Shown: positions 20,941 to 31,344, counted from the first letter of the stretch. The stretch is DNA of 64,000 nt from Agrococcus jejuensis (GCF_900099705.1 NZ_LT629695.1:558001-622000), one strand, 5' to 3'. A program made the numbers and translations. The notes: a model not told the origin generated them from the letters alone.

Positions 20941-20958
20941 TGCTTCTCCTCGTGTGAC

Positions 20959-21741
20959 CTAGCCCAGCTGCAGCCGGAGGTCGGTGAACTTCGAGCGGAT
21001 CGTGCCATCGATGACGTCGTCCGCGACCGCGACCCGGAGGCCGCCGATGATCTGGGGGTCGACGACCTGCTGCACCTGCAGGCGTCGTCCGTAGCGCTGC
21101 GTCAGGCTCGCCTCGAGCCTGCGCAGCTGCGTGTCCGGCAGGGGCACGGCGGTCGTGACCGTCGCGATCCCGGCGCCGGCGGCGTCGGCGACCGTCTCGG
21201 CGGCCTGCGCGAGCAGCGCGCCGATGCGGCGGCCGCGCGGCGAGCGCACGAGGTGGTCGAGGATCACGAGCGTCGCCTCCGAGGCCCGTCCGGCGAGCAG
21301 ACGCTCGACCACGAGGGCCTTGTCGTCGGCCTCGCCGAGCAGACCACCGAGCGCGAGCTCGAGGTCCGCGTCGCCCGCGACGATCTCGCGGAACTGGTGG
21401 ATCTCGCTCGCGACGTCGGCGTCGGCCGCCGTCGCCGCGAGGCGGATGCCCGCGTCCTCGAGGCCGGCGAGCAGGTCGGCGCCCGAGGACCAGCGCTGCG
21501 CGGCGGCGACGCCGAGCAGGCGACGTGCCTCGGCGCCGAGCGAGCCGAAGACGCGCGCGACGATCGCGTCGCGGTCGGCGCTCGTGCCGTTCGTGTCGAC
21601 GAGCGCCGCGAGCAGCTGCGGCGTGCGCTCGATGGCGCGCGCCGCCTGCAGCACCTCGCGGGCGTCGGAGACGCCGGCGCCCGACGACGCCTGCACGGCG
21701 GTCGTCAGGGCGCCGAGCGCCTCACGGGTGGCGGACCTCAC
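20959..21741 (-). CDS. atpH: ATP synthase delta subunit
   Basis: A 260-residue peripheral-stalk subunit (OSCP/delta family). It is recognisable by the C-terminal block TVTTAVPLPDTQLRRLEASL and by VDPQIIGGLRVAVADDVIDG. The GTG start overlaps the atpF stop (GTGA). At 260 residues it is longer than the E. coli subunit, which is usual for high-GC actinobacteria, but it is not the b-delta fusion seen in mycobacteria. Confidence 0.95.
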   Translation of the reverse strand: MRSATREALGALTTAVQASSGAGVSDAREVLQAARAIERTPQLLAALVDTNGTSADRDAIVARVFGSLGAEARRLLGVAAAQRWSSGADLLAGLEDAGIRLAATAADADVASEIHQFREIVAGDADLELALGGLLGEADDKALVVERLLAGRASEATLVILDHLVRSPRGRRIGALLAQAAETVADAAGAGIATVTTAVPLPDTQLRRLEASLTQRYGRRLQVQQVVDPQIIGGLRVAVADDVIDGTIRSKFTDLRLQLG

Positions 21742-22295
21742 CGGCGACCAGCCTCCTCGGCCTCGAGGTCCGCGAGGAAGCGGTCCACGATGCCAGCGGC
21801 ACGCTGCTCGTCGAGCGACTCGCCGACGACCTTCTCGGACAGGTCGAGCGCGAGCACGCCGACCTCCTGGCGCAGCGACTGCACGGCAGCCTGGCGCTCG
21901 GCCTCGATCTGCGCGCGGGCGGTGGCACCGACGCGGTCGGCCTCCTCCTGCGCTGCGACCTTCAGCTCCGCGAGGATCTGCGCACCCTCGGCGCGCGCCT
22001 TCTCGCGGATCTGCGACGCCTCGGCACGAGCCTCGGCGAGGATCGCGGCGTTCTCCTCGACGGAGGCCTTCGCCTTCGCCTCGGCGGCCTCGGCGCGCTC
22101 GAGCGCACCCTCGATGGCGTCGCGACGTGCGTCGAGCGCCTTGTTCAGCTTCGGGACGAGCCAGAAGAAGAACGCGAGGACGATCGCGAACACGACCAGC
22201 GACCAGACGATGTCGTAGATCGCCGGGATCAGCGGGTTCGAGGGGCTGGCCTCGCCGTGCTCATCCGCCGTGACGACGGGGAATGCGAGCTGCAT
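21738..22295 (-). CDS. atpF: ATP synthase b subunit
   Basis: 185 residues. One N-terminal TM helix (about 28-50, IVWSLVVFAIVLAFFFWLV) is followed by a long Ala/Glu/Arg-rich helix (ALERAEAAEAKAKASVEENA) that dimerises as the peripheral stalk. An AAGGAG site lies 5 nt before the ATG. It overlaps atpH by 4 nt. Confidence 0.96.
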   Translation of the reverse strand: MQLAFPVVTADEHGEASPSNPLIPAIYDIVWSLVVFAIVLAFFFWLVPKLNKALDARRDAIEGALERAEAAEAKAKASVEENAAILAEARAEASQIREKARAEGAQILAELKVAAQEEADRVGATARAQIEAERQAAVQSLRQEVGVLALDLSEKVVGESLDEQRAAGIVDRFLADLEAEEAGRR

Positions 22296-22337
22296 CCCTA
22301 CTCCTTTGCTGCTTGGAGACCGCTAGGCGGTCGGCGA

Positions 22338-23469
<1,132 letters not shown>

Positions 23470-23626
23470 CGGGGTCTCCGTCGGTCACGGCGCGTCACGG
23501 CGCCATAGGTCGTCGTCGTACAGATCCTGGCCCCGGATCGGGTCCCGATCGCTCGCGCGCCACGAGGGCACGGAGGATGAGGGATCAACCTGGGGGATCA
23601 CTCGAAGCCTAGCAGAAGCCAGGGCG

Positions 23627-24079
23627 TCAGCGGCGTGCTGGCCGCCCCTGGGTCTCCTCCTCGGCGGGCTCGTCGACCGTGGGCTGCCGCGAGCGGCCGA
23701 TCACGAGCACGTCGACGACGAGGGAGCCGAGCACGGCGGCGAGCATCGTGCCGAACACGACGCCTCCCGCGAGCCACGGCTGGCCCTGCAGCCACATCAT
23801 GAAGACGAGGAAGAGGACGAACTTCAGCATCATGCCGCCGAGCAGCACGCCGAAGAATCCGACGTGCAGCAGCTCGCCGCGCGAGACCTTGAAGCCCACG
23901 ATGACCGAGACGGCCGTGAGCGAGAGGAAGGCGATCGCGATGGCGGTGCCGACGAGGGCGCTCACGACGCCCGTCCATCCGGCCACCGCGAATCCCACGA
24001 TCCCGCCGATGACCGCGATGGCGAGGGCCAGCAGCCCGCCGTACGCGAGCACGCGGCGCATGACGTCCTGGATGGTCAT
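23627..24079 (-). CDS. AtpI-like small membrane protein
   Basis: 150 residues with four predicted TM helices (about 12-32, 37-57, 72-95, 98-120) and a charged tail ending PAEEETQGRPARR. It occupies the place of atpI (ATP synthase protein I) immediately upstream of atpB. In other bacteria that protein helps assemble the c-ring or carry Mg2+. Sequence similarity to AtpI is only general, so the name rests on topology and position. Its ATG overlaps the WecA-like gene stop (ATGA). Confidence 0.75.
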   Translation of the reverse strand: MTIQDVMRRVLAYGGLLALAIAVIGGIVGFAVAGWTGVVSALVGTAIAIAFLSLTAVSVIVGFKVSRGELLHVGFFGVLLGGMMLKFVLFLVFMMWLQGQPWLAGGVVFGTMLAAVLGSLVVDVLVIGRSRQPTVDEPAEEETQGRPARR

Positions 24080-25269
24080 CGTCGCTCCCCTGCCTCGACC
24101 TTGCTCTGCCTCCTGCTGCGCGCCCGGCGCTCCGCCGCTCGCAGCCTCGCGAGGCGCCTGGCGGAGTGCCAGACCCGACGGCTCACGGGCAATGCCGTGA
24201 GGACCGCGCAGACGAGGAAGCCGAGAGCGATGATACCGGCTGCGACCCACTCGTCGAGGAACAGGAAGAGCAGGCAGCCCACCGAGACGACGATCGTCCA
24301 CGAGTAGAAGATGAGCACGGCGCCGAGGTGCGTGTGCCCCATGTCGAGCAGTCGGTGGTGCAGGTGCTTGCGGTCGGCGGCGAAGGGGCTCTGGCCGTTG
24401 AGCAGCCTGCGCAGCACCGCGAGCACGAAGTCGAGCAGCGGCAGCGCGAGGATCGCGAACGGCAGCAGCACGGGGATGAAGGCGGGGAGGATCTGCGAGC
24501 GGCCGCCGAGCACCGTGAGGTCGATCTGGCCCGTGACCGAGATCGCCGCCGTCGCGGTGAGCAGGCCCACCATGAGCGCGCCGGCGTCGCCCATGAACAT
24601 CTTCGCCTTGTGCCAGTTGAGCGGCAGGAAGCCGACGCACGCGCCCACGACGACGGCCGTGATGACGCTCGCGGTCGAGAAGTACGCCTCAGCCTGGCCG
24701 AGCGAGCGGCTGATGATCCAGATGTACGCGAAGAACGCGGCGGAGCCGATGATCGTCGTGCCTGCGACGAGCGCGTCGAGGCCGTCGATGAAGTTGACGG
24801 CGTTCATGACGAGCACGATCGTCACGACGGTCAGCACGATCGACATCTGCGACGACCCCACCGCGATGCCGCCGAACGGGTTGGGCGTCGACGTGATGCG
24901 CACGACGAAGAACGCGATGACGCCGGCGGCGACGAGCTGCGCGCCGAGCTTGAGCATCCAGTCGAGGTCGAGCAGGTCGTCGAGCACGCCGACCGTGACG
25001 ATGAAGCCCGTCGCGCACAGCAGCGCGACGATCTTGTGCGGCTCCGCGTAGGCGGCTTGGAACTGCGGGATGAACGCGCCCGCCGTGAGCGCGGCGACGA
25101 CGCCAGCGAACATCGCGACGCCGCCGAGGCGCGGCGTGGGCTTGGCGTGCACGTCGCGCTCGCGCACGGGCGGATGGATGCCGCGGGCGAGCGCGAAGCG
25201 CAGCGTGCCGAGGCTCATGAGCCAGGTGACGACGGCGGCGAGCAGCGCGACCGCGACGAAGAGGGTCAT
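24076..25269 (-). CDS. wecA: WecA/TagO-like polyprenyl-phosphate sugar-1-phosphate transferase
   Basis: A 397-residue polytopic protein (about ten or eleven TM helices) of the MraY/WecA family. Motifs: HAKPTPRLGG (cytosolic loop 1), VGVLDDLLDLDW with the Asp pair, NAVNFIDGLDAL, KMFMGDAGAL and the His-rich HLHHRLLDMGH. The enzyme moves GlcNAc-1-phosphate (or a similar sugar phosphate) from UDP-sugar to decaprenyl phosphate, the first step of a cell-wall polymer linkage unit. Mycobacterium keeps the same gene (rfe/wecA) just upstream of atp. Start at 25269, overlapping the tsaC stop. NFIDGLDAL has Ala where Gly is usual. Confidence 0.9.
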   Translation of the reverse strand: MTLFVAVALLAAVVTWLMSLGTLRFALARGIHPPVRERDVHAKPTPRLGGVAMFAGVVAALTAGAFIPQFQAAYAEPHKIVALLCATGFIVTVGVLDDLLDLDWMLKLGAQLVAAGVIAFFVVRITSTPNPFGGIAVGSSQMSIVLTVVTIVLVMNAVNFIDGLDALVAGTTIIGSAAFFAYIWIISRSLGQAEAYFSTASVITAVVVGACVGFLPLNWHKAKMFMGDAGALMVGLLTATAAISVTGQIDLTVLGGRSQILPAFIPVLLPFAILALPLLDFVLAVLRRLLNGQSPFAADRKHLHHRLLDMGHTHLGAVLIFYSWTIVVSVGCLLFLFLDEWVAAGIIALGFLVCAVLTALPVSRRVWHSARRLARLRAAERRARSRRQSKVEAGERR

Positions 25270-25943
25270 GGCGCGAGCGCCTCGCCCACGACCTCGGCGA
25301 TGCGCTCGCGCGACAGCACGCCCTGGCGCACGATGCGGATGCGCTCCCCCGTCGCGTCGACGATCGTCGACCCGTTCTGCGCCCGCTCGCCGTCGGCGTG
25401 GGGCTCGTAGCCCTCGCCCACCTCGCCGGCGTCGAGCACGACGGCGACGGACTCGGCGAGCGCCTCGGCGGGTGCGGCGGCGGACGTGGAGGCGGGCTCG
25501 CCGTGGCGGTTGGCGCTCGAGACGGCGAGCGGGCCCGTCTCGGCGAGCAGGCCGAGCGCGACGTCGTTCGCGGGCATGCGCAGCGCGACGGTGCCCTTCG
25601 TCTCGCCGAGGTCCCACGACAGGCTCGGCTGCGCGCGCACGATGATCGTGAGCGGCCCCGGCCAGAACGCGTCGGCGAGCGCGCGCACGTCGTCGGAGAC
25701 GCGCTCGGCGAGCGCCGTGAGCGTGGCGACGTCTGGCACGAGCACCGGCGGGGGCGACTGGCGATCGCGGCCCTTCGCAGCGAGGAGACCCGCGACGGCC
25801 TCGGGGCTGAACGCGTCGGCCGCGATGCCGTAGACCGTGTCGGTCGGCATGATCACGAGGCCGCCGGTCTGCAGCGTCTGCCGCGCCGCGCGCACCCCGG
25901 CGAGGAGGCTCGTGGGCACGCTGCAGTCGAAGGTCTCGGGCAC
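25266..25943 (-). CDS. tsaC: L-threonylcarbamoyladenylate synthase (Sua5/YrdC family)
   Basis: 225 residues with the YrdC fold signatures MPTDTVYGIAADA, FWPGPLTIIV, VALRMPAND and PLAVSSANRHGEPAS. It makes threonylcarbamoyl-AMP from Thr, bicarbonate and ATP for the t6A37 modification of tRNAs. No C-terminal Sua5 domain follows, so it is the short YrdC/TsaC type. The GTG at 25943 is chosen because TACGAT lies exactly 6 nt upstream (leaderless pattern); the frame continues open to 26051 but without signals. It is coupled to the WecA-like gene by ATGA. Confidence 0.92.
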   Translation of the reverse strand: MPETFDCSVPTSLLAGVRAARQTLQTGGLVIMPTDTVYGIAADAFSPEAVAGLLAAKGRDRQSPPPVLVPDVATLTALAERVSDDVRALADAFWPGPLTIIVRAQPSLSWDLGETKGTVALRMPANDVALGLLAETGPLAVSSANRHGEPASTSAAAPAEALAESVAVVLDAGEVGEGYEPHADGERAQNGSTIVDATGERIRIVRQGVLSRERIAEVVGEALAP

Positions 25944-25949
25944 GCCTCC

Positions 25950-25955
25950 ATCGTA
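25950..25955 (-). promoter_or_regulatory. -10 box (TACGAT) of tsaC, leaderless
   Basis: TACGAT lies 6 nt before the GTG at 25943. A GGAGG overlaps the short spacer, but it is too close (1 nt) to act as a normal ribosome-binding site. Confidence 0.45.
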
Positions 25956-26004
25956 CGGTCGCGTGGCCGCGCCGGGCGTCAGGCGGCCCGCGGCGGCCGC
26001 GACC

Positions 26005-26859
26005 TCAGCGGCGCGCGGTCGTGATGCGGTCGCGCCCCGTGAGGTCGGCATGCGTCGCGGCGTCGTGCCAGCCCGCGGCGGTCAGCACCGCGCGCACGCC
26101 CTCCCCCTGCTCCTCGCCGTGCTCGAGCGCGATGCCGCCGCCTGCGCGCACCATCCGCAGGCCCACGTCGGCGAGGGCGCGCACGACGTCGAGGCCGTCG
26201 TCGCCCGAGTACAGCGCGAGCGCCGGGTCGTGCAGCCGCACCTCGGGGTCGCGCGGCACGGCGGCGACGGGCACGTACGGCGGGTTCGACACGAGCACGT
26301 CGACGGCGCCTGCGACGTCGGGCAGCAGCGCGTCGAGCGCCGCGACGTCGCCCTGCACCACGTGGATGCCGGGCGCGAGCGCGTCGACGTTGCAGCGCGT
26401 CCAGGCGATCGCGTCGCCCGAGAGCTCGACGGCGTGCACGCGCGTCGCCGGCCGCTCGGTCGCGATCGCGATGGCGACGGCGCCCGAGCCCGCGCACGCG
26501 TCGACGACGACCGGCGCCGGGCCCGCCGCATCCACCATCGCCAGCGCGTGGTCGACGAGCACCTCGGTCTCGGGCCGCGGCGTGAAGACGCCGGGGCCGA
26601 CCGCGAGCGTCACGTGGCGGAAGTGCGCCTCGCCCGTGAGGTGCTGCAGCGGCTCGCGCTCGCCGCGACGGGCCACGAGCCCACCGAGCCTGCGGGCGTC
26701 CTCGGGGCCGACCTCGGCGCCGCGCAGCATGCGCATCCGCAGGTCGCCGAGCGACGTCTCGAGCACGTGCGCGGCGAGGATCTCGGCGTCGGGACCGACG
26801 ACCCCGACCCTCGCGAGGGCGTCGCGTGCGGCGGTCACGGTCGCGCGGAGGTCGGGCAC
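26005..26859 (-). CDS. prmC: Peptide chain release factor N5-glutamine methyltransferase
   Basis: 284 residues. The N-terminal helical domain is followed by a Rossmann methyltransferase with VVDACAGSGAVAIAIA (SAM binding) and the catalytic LVSNPPYVP. It methylates the Gln of the GGQ motif in release factors RF1 and RF2. The GTG at 26859 is favoured by TACGGT 6 nt upstream. In related genomes prmC directly follows prfA; here prfA is 12 kb away at 38836-39915. The gene faces cysK, sharing a 99-nt divergent region. Confidence 0.93.
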   Translation of the reverse strand: MPDLRATVTAARDALARVGVVGPDAEILAAHVLETSLGDLRMRMLRGAEVGPEDARRLGGLVARRGEREPLQHLTGEAHFRHVTLAVGPGVFTPRPETEVLVDHALAMVDAAGPAPVVVDACAGSGAVAIAIATERPATRVHAVELSGDAIAWTRCNVDALAPGIHVVQGDVAALDALLPDVAGAVDVLVSNPPYVPVAAVPRDPEVRLHDPALALYSGDDGLDVVRALADVGLRMVRAGGGIALEHGEEQGEGVRAVLTAAGWHDAATHADLTGRDRITTARR

Positions 26860-26865
26860 CTCGGC

Positions 26866-26871
26866 ACCGTA
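26866..26871 (-). promoter_or_regulatory. -10 box (TACGGT) of prmC, leaderless
   Basis: TACGGT ends 6 nt before the GTG at 26859. It gives the prmC-tsaC-wecA-atp transcription unit its own start after separation from prfA. Confidence 0.42.
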
Positions 26872-26916
26872 CCCTGAAGGCATCCCCATCCGTGCACGCG
26901 GTCAGGGTCGAACGGC

Positions 26917-26922
26917 TAGCAT
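26917..26922 (+). promoter_or_regulatory. -10 box (TAGCAT) of cysK
   Basis: TAGCAT lies 36 nt before the cysK ATG, leaving a leader of about 30 nt that contains GAAAGG 8 nt before the start. There is no clear -35 element. Confidence 0.4.
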
Positions 26923-26958
26923 CATCACGACTGCTTCTCCCCCGTGAAAGGCTTACCT

Positions 26959-27888
<930 letters not shown>

Positions 27889-27893
27889 TCGAG

Positions 27894-28424
27894 GTGCTGG
27901 GGATCCGCGAGGACATCCGGAACGCGCAGCTGCGCGATCCGGCGGCTCGCGGCGCCCTGGAGGTGTGGCTCACCTACTCGACGCTGCACGCCGTGTGGGG
28001 CCACCGCTGGCACCACTGGCTCTGGCGGCGCGGGCTGCGATTCGCAGCCCGCGCCGGCAGCCAGTGGATGCGGTTCATGACCGGCGTCGAGATCCACCCG
28101 GGCGCGACGATCGGTCGGCGCCTGCTCATCGACCACGGCATGGGCGTCGTGATCGGCGAGACCGCGGTCGTCGGCGACGACTGCCTCATCTACCACCAGG
28201 TGACGCTCGGCGGCACGAGCTCCGGTGCCGGCCGCAGGCACCCCGTGCTCGGCGACCGCATCACCGTGGGAGCCGGTGCGAAGATCCTCGGCCCCATCGT
28301 GCTCGGCGACGACGTGAAGGTCGGCGCGAACGCCGTCGTCGTGCGCGACGCCCCCGCAGGCGTGACGCTCGTGGGCGTGCCCGCCTCGGTCGCCCGCTCG
28401 GGCTCGATCGAGTACCAGATCTAG
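27894..28424 (+). CDS. cysE: Serine O-acetyltransferase
   Basis: 176 residues, the short EpsC-type acetyltransferase. The N-terminal helices (IREDIRNAQLRDPAARGALE) are followed by left-handed beta-helix hexapeptide repeats (VEIHPGATIGRRLLIDHGMG, VVIGETAVVGDDCLIYHQVT). Catalytic His residues are in LIDHGMG and IYHQVTLGG. It makes O-acetylserine for CysK, the gene before it. The GTG at 27894 lies 5 nt past the cysK stop. It ends SIEYQI; a C-terminal Ile is what CysK binds in the cysteine synthase complex. Confidence 0.94.
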   Translation: MLGIREDIRNAQLRDPAARGALEVWLTYSTLHAVWGHRWHHWLWRRGLRFAARAGSQWMRFMTGVEIHPGATIGRRLLIDHGMGVVIGETAVVGDDCLIYHQVTLGGTSSGAGRRHPVLGDRITVGAGAKILGPIVLGDDVKVGANAVVVRDAPAGVTLVGVPASVARSGSIEYQI

Positions 28425-28442
28425 GCGGTCAGCCCGTCGTCA

Positions 28443-28461
28443 GCGTCCACGCATCGGACGC
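28443..28461 (+). terminator. Weak hairpin after cysE
   Basis: GCGTCC, a 7-nt loop, then GGACGC, 19 nt after the cysE stop and without a T-run. It could be a weak or Rho-assisted terminator. Confidence 0.3.
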
Positions 28462-28487
28462 GCCGGATGGTCGGCGACGATGGCGGG

Positions 28488-28811
28488 ATGCGGATCTCCC
28501 ACGTGCCGAGGGCCTATTGGGCGGCGCTCGTCGTCTCGGCGCTCGGGTTCGTCGTGTCGATGTCGTCGACCACGATGGGGTCGCCGGCGGCGGCCGGCAC
28601 CGTCACGGCGTGCTCCTTCCTCGACCTCGGACCGCTCGTCGCGGCCGCCGGGTCGGTCGCCCTCACGCTCGTCGCCCTCGGCGAGCGCCGTCGGCAGCAC
28701 GTCGACGCCCGTGCATCCGTGCCGTGGGTCCTCACGGGCGTCGCGGTCGTCGCCGCGCTGGCGGTCGTCCACGTGCTGCGCGGCCTCGGCGTGCTCGGCG
28801 GACCGTGCTGA
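28488..28811 (+). CDS. Small membrane protein of unknown function
   Basis: 107 residues with three likely TM helices (about 9-27, 44-66, 80-103) and a short Arg-rich loop (GERRRQHVDARA). No family is recognised. The ATG at 28488 has GACGAT 6 nt upstream, matching the leaderless pattern of this window, so the start is likely right although a longer frame (28467) exists. It is convergent with the P-loop kinase gene (9 nt between stops). Coding bias is normal. Confidence 0.65.
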   Translation: MRISHVPRAYWAALVVSALGFVVSMSSTTMGSPAAAGTVTACSFLDLGPLVAAAGSVALTLVALGERRRQHVDARASVPWVLTGVAVVAALAVVHVLRGLGVLGGPC

Positions 28812-28820
28812 CCGACCGGC

Positions 28821-29288
28821 TCAGCCGGTGACGACGACGCGCGCGTGCTCGTCGGGATGCGGCGGCTCGACCGACGCGACGTACGCCTCGAGCGCATCGC
28901 GATCGAGCGTGAACGCGTTGGGGCCGTCGCGGCCCGCCCGCTGCTGGATGCGCGCCCACAGCACGTCGGTCGGCGCCGTGAGCACGACGAGGTCGACGCT
29001 CCCGCCCGCCGCCTCCGCCGCCGCGCGCCACGCGTCGCGGAAGTCCCGCGTCGTGAGCGACAGGTCGACGACGACGGAGCGGCCAGCCTCGACGGCATCC
29101 GTCATGCGCTGCTTCAGCTCGGCCTCGAGGCGCTCGATGACCTCGACCGGAGGGAAGGCCCCGCGGTAGCCGGCGGCCCACTGCGCCTCGTCCATCGACA
29201 GGCGCAGCGCGCCCGCTGCCTCGAGCGCCTGCGCCATCGTGGTCTTGCCGGTCGCGGTCGGACCGCTGAGCAGCGTGACGAGGGGCAT
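28821..29288 (-). CDS. P-loop ATP-binding protein (AAA/small-kinase type)
   Basis: 155 residues beginning with Walker A LLSGPTATGKTTMAQALEAA (residues 6-25) and continuing with a lid-like charged middle and VDLVVLTAPTDVLWARIQQR, the layout of small nucleoside- or phosphotransferase-like kinases. RLSMDEAQWAAGYRGAFPP may bind the substrate. It is similar in build to zeta-toxin or gluconokinase-like ATPases, but no partner gene is present and no substrate can be named. A TAGGCT box 6 nt before the ATG implies a leaderless mRNA. Confidence 0.8.
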   Translation of the reverse strand: MPLVTLLSGPTATGKTTMAQALEAAGALRLSMDEAQWAAGYRGAFPPVEVIERLEAELKQRMTDAVEAGRSVVVDLSLTTRDFRDAWRAAAEAAGGSVDLVVLTAPTDVLWARIQQRAGRDGPNAFTLDRDALEAYVASVEPPHPDEHARVVVTG

Positions 29289-29294
29289 GCGCCG

Positions 29295-29300
29295 AGCCTA
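29295..29300 (-). promoter_or_regulatory. -10 box (TAGGCT) of the P-loop protein, leaderless
   Basis: TAGGCT ends 6 nt before the ATG at 29288. The divergent SRPBCC gene starts only 46 bp away with its own GATGCT at 29323-29328, also 6 nt before its ATG. Confidence 0.5.
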
Positions 29301-29334
29301 TGCGGCGGCGTGCGCGCTGCGGGATGCTGGGGGC

Positions 29335-29793
29335 ATGCGGGTGGTGCTCGACCTCGTCCTCGACTGCGACGTCGAGCGCGCGTGGGCGCTGCTGCACTCC
29401 CCCGCCGCGATGCGGTTCGCGATGGCGCCCGTGCTGGCGCCGACGCCCGTCGACGGCGCGTGGCCCTCGACGTGGCCTGCGGCGACGGCGGTCGCGCTCG
29501 ACACGCGGATGCTCGGGGTGCCGTCGGGCCGCATGACGGTGGAGCTGCACGACGAGGTGCGCGGCGACGTGCGCATCGTGCACGACCGCGGCGGCCCGCA
29601 GTCGGGGCCGCTCGACGCGCTGTCGTCGTGGCGGCATCGCATGGCCGTGTCGCCGCTGCCCGACGGCCGGTGTCGCTTCCGCGATCGGCTCGATGTGAGC
29701 GGCGCCGCCGCCCCGGCGATGTGGCCGACGCTGTGGGCGCTGTGGCAGTGGCGCGGGCACCGGCTGCAGGTGCTGGCGCGACGGGAGGGCTGA
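29335..29793 (+). CDS. SRPBCC-like small protein
   Basis: 152 residues. Sequence such as LDCDVERAWALLHSPAAMRF near the start and CRFRDRLDVSG followed by a long C-terminal helix resembles the START/SRPBCC ligand-binding fold, which binds hydrophobic ligands. There are no catalytic residues to point to, so function is unknown. GATGCT lies 6 nt before the ATG (leaderless pattern); a longer upstream frame would run into the neighbouring gene. Immediately downstream is the 153-bp palindromic repeat. Confidence 0.7.
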   Translation: MRVVLDLVLDCDVERAWALLHSPAAMRFAMAPVLAPTPVDGAWPSTWPAATAVALDTRMLGVPSGRMTVELHDEVRGDVRIVHDRGGPQSGPLDALSSWRHRMAVSPLPDGRCRFRDRLDVSGAAAPAMWPTLWALWQWRGHRLQVLARREG

Positions 29794-29822
29794 GCGGAGC
29801 GCATGCGGGCGCCCGTGCGCCA

Positions 29823-29975
29823 GCTGGTCGAGGAGCGCGCGAGCGCTGGGCGAGCACGCGTCACGAGACCACGCGACCGCCGCTCCTGCCCGATCATGCG
29901 CGTGGCCGCGTCGAGCGGGCACGTCGCGAGGTCTCGTGACGGCTGCAGCCTTCGGCTGCGGCCTCCTCGACCAGC
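29823..29975. repeat. Palindromic intergenic repeat, copy 1 (153 bp)
   Basis: Bounded by perfect 13-bp inverted ends, GCTGGTCGAGGAG at 29823-29835 and CTCCTCGACCAGC at 29963-29975. Inside is a second inverted pair of 19 bp with one mismatch (left CGTCACGAGACCACGCGAC). Next to the right end is a small hairpin GCAGCC-TTC-GGCTGC. A near-identical copy lies at 59603-59753 (well over 90% identical by eye). It contains no credible gene. The form is that of a MITE or REP-like element and it may also terminate transcription between the genes on both sides. Confidence 0.85.
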
Positions 29976-30007
29976 GGCTGGAGCGTGGCGGGGCCGGACG
30001 ACGCTGC

Positions 30008-30775
30008 TCAGAACGCCGGCCAGGGCACCGCGGGCAGCCCGGCGACCGGCGCGGGGAAGGCACCCCGCGCGAGCAGCGCCTCGCAGCGGACGGCGAGCGC
30101 GTCCACCTCGCTGGGCTCGAGGAGCGCGCCGAGCACCTCGCCCAGCTCGCCGTCGAGCCCGGCCAGCACGCGCCGCATCCCCGCGACCTCCTCGTCGACG
30201 AACGGCTCGTCGATCCATCCCCACAGCACCGTGCGCAGCTTGTGGTCGACGTGCATCGTGAGGCCGTGGTCGATGCCGTGCCGGTGGCCGCCGGCGACCT
30301 CGAGCACGTGCCCGCCCTTGCGGTCGGCGTTGTTCGTGACGAGGTCGAGCACGGCGATGCGCCGCAGCGGCGCCGAGTCCTCGTGCACGAGCGCGATCGG
30401 CTCGTCGTCGGCGCCGACCCCCTCGAGCACGTGCAGCATCCCGTCGGGCACGTCGCCGGCCGGCACGAGCGCGACGGCCTCCTGGTCGGCGTCCGCCTCG
30501 ACCCACCGCTGCAGCATGCCGACGCCGTACGGGCCGTCGACGAGGCGCGTCTCGGGCACGACGTCCCACCCCGTGGCGTGCGAGACGGCGTAGGCCGCGA
30601 CCTCGCGCGCTGCGAGCGTGCCGTCGGGGAAGTCGTGCAGCGGACGCTCGCCCAGCACGGGCTTGTAGACGACCGCGGCGCCGTCGAGCTCGCCGACGAG
30701 CACGGCGTTCGACGCCGACACGACGCGGCCCGTGAGCACGAGCCGGTCGCCGAGCGCCTCGGGCTCGGCGATCAC
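30008..30775 (-). CDS. SCO1664 family protein (kinase-like fold)
   Basis: 255 residues, a conserved actinobacterial family distantly related to phosphatidylinositol 3-/4-kinases. Seen: AVVYKPVLGERPLHDFPDGT near the N-terminus (a likely ATP-contacting Lys), then LDLVTNNADRKGGHVLEV (catalytic-loop-like, N-N-A-D-R-K) and HGIDHGLTMHVDHKLRTVLW. The GTG at 30775 overlaps the DUF3090 stop (GTGA). It is the third gene of a conserved trio with DUF3090 and a phosphomutase-like protein, the counterpart of a mycobacterial trio. Role unknown. Confidence 0.85.
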   Translation of the reverse strand: MIAEPEALGDRLVLTGRVVSASNAVLVGELDGAAVVYKPVLGERPLHDFPDGTLAAREVAAYAVSHATGWDVVPETRLVDGPYGVGMLQRWVEADADQEAVALVPAGDVPDGMLHVLEGVGADDEPIALVHEDSAPLRRIAVLDLVTNNADRKGGHVLEVAGGHRHGIDHGLTMHVDHKLRTVLWGWIDEPFVDEEVAGMRRVLAGLDGELGEVLGALLEPSEVDALAVRCEALLARGAFPAPVAGLPAVPWPAF

Positions 30776-31332
30776 GTCAGGTCGTCGGGCACGCCGCACG
30801 CGTGGCTGCCGTCGGCATCCATCGGCTCGCCGCACAGCGTGCAGATCGGCCGGCCCGCCGAGACGACCTCGCGGGTGCGCAAGGCGAACGCGCGCGCCGA
30901 GCCGACCGGGATGCGCACCACCAGGCGCTCGTCGGGCTCCGCGACGTCGAGCGCATCCTCGTCGTCGTCCTCGTCCTCGACGACCAGCGGCAGCGCCTCG
31001 ATGACGATCTGCGCCGTCGAGGGATCCCAGCCGAGCGCCATGCGGCCGACGCGGAAGCGCTCGAGCACGGGCGCGTCGAGGGGCTCGTCGTCGCGCAGCT
31101 CGTCGGCGGTGCCCTCGGGCACGTGGAACGGGTTGCCGTCCTGCGTGCGCAGCTCGTCGAGGATGCGGTCGATGCCGAGCGCGAGCTGGGCGGTCTGCTG
31201 CTTCTCGAGCGCGACGCTCACGACGTCGCGGCCGTCGCGCACCTGCAGGTAGAACGTGCGGTCGCCGGGCTCGCCGACGGTGCCCACGACGAATCGGTCG
31301 GGCCAGTCGAAGCCGTGCACCACCGGGGTCAT
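30772..31332 (-). CDS. DUF3090 family protein
   Basis: 186 residues. Typical family parts are the N-terminal FDWPDRFVVGTVGEPGDRTF and LEKQQTAQLALGIDRILDE, an acidic stretch (EDEDDDEDALDVAEPDE), and a C-terminal zinc-ribbon-like CTLCGEPMDADGSHAC. Function is unknown. It is coupled by overlap to the SCO1664-type gene and follows the phosphomutase gene after 9 nt, but has its own TAGCAT box 6 nt before the ATG. Confidence 0.88.
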   Translation of the reverse strand: MTPVVHGFDWPDRFVVGTVGEPGDRTFYLQVRDGRDVVSVALEKQQTAQLALGIDRILDELRTQDGNPFHVPEGTADELRDDEPLDAPVLERFRVGRMALGWDPSTAQIVIEALPLVVEDEDDDEDALDVAEPDERLVVRIPVGSARAFALRTREVVSAGRPICTLCGEPMDADGSHACGVPDDLT

Positions 31333-31338
31333 GCCTCC

Positions 31339-31344
31339 ATGCTA
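31339..31344 (-). promoter_or_regulatory. -10-like box (TAGCAT) before the DUF3090 gene
   Basis: TAGCAT lies 6 nt before the ATG at 31332. It overlaps the end of the previous gene, so it would be an internal promoter of the trio. Confidence 0.4.

Noticed and set aside
29823..29975. The palindromic repeat as a CRISPR unit, tRNA or att site
   Set aside because: There is only one copy per locus, no regular spacers, no tRNA next to it and no integrase gene in the window.
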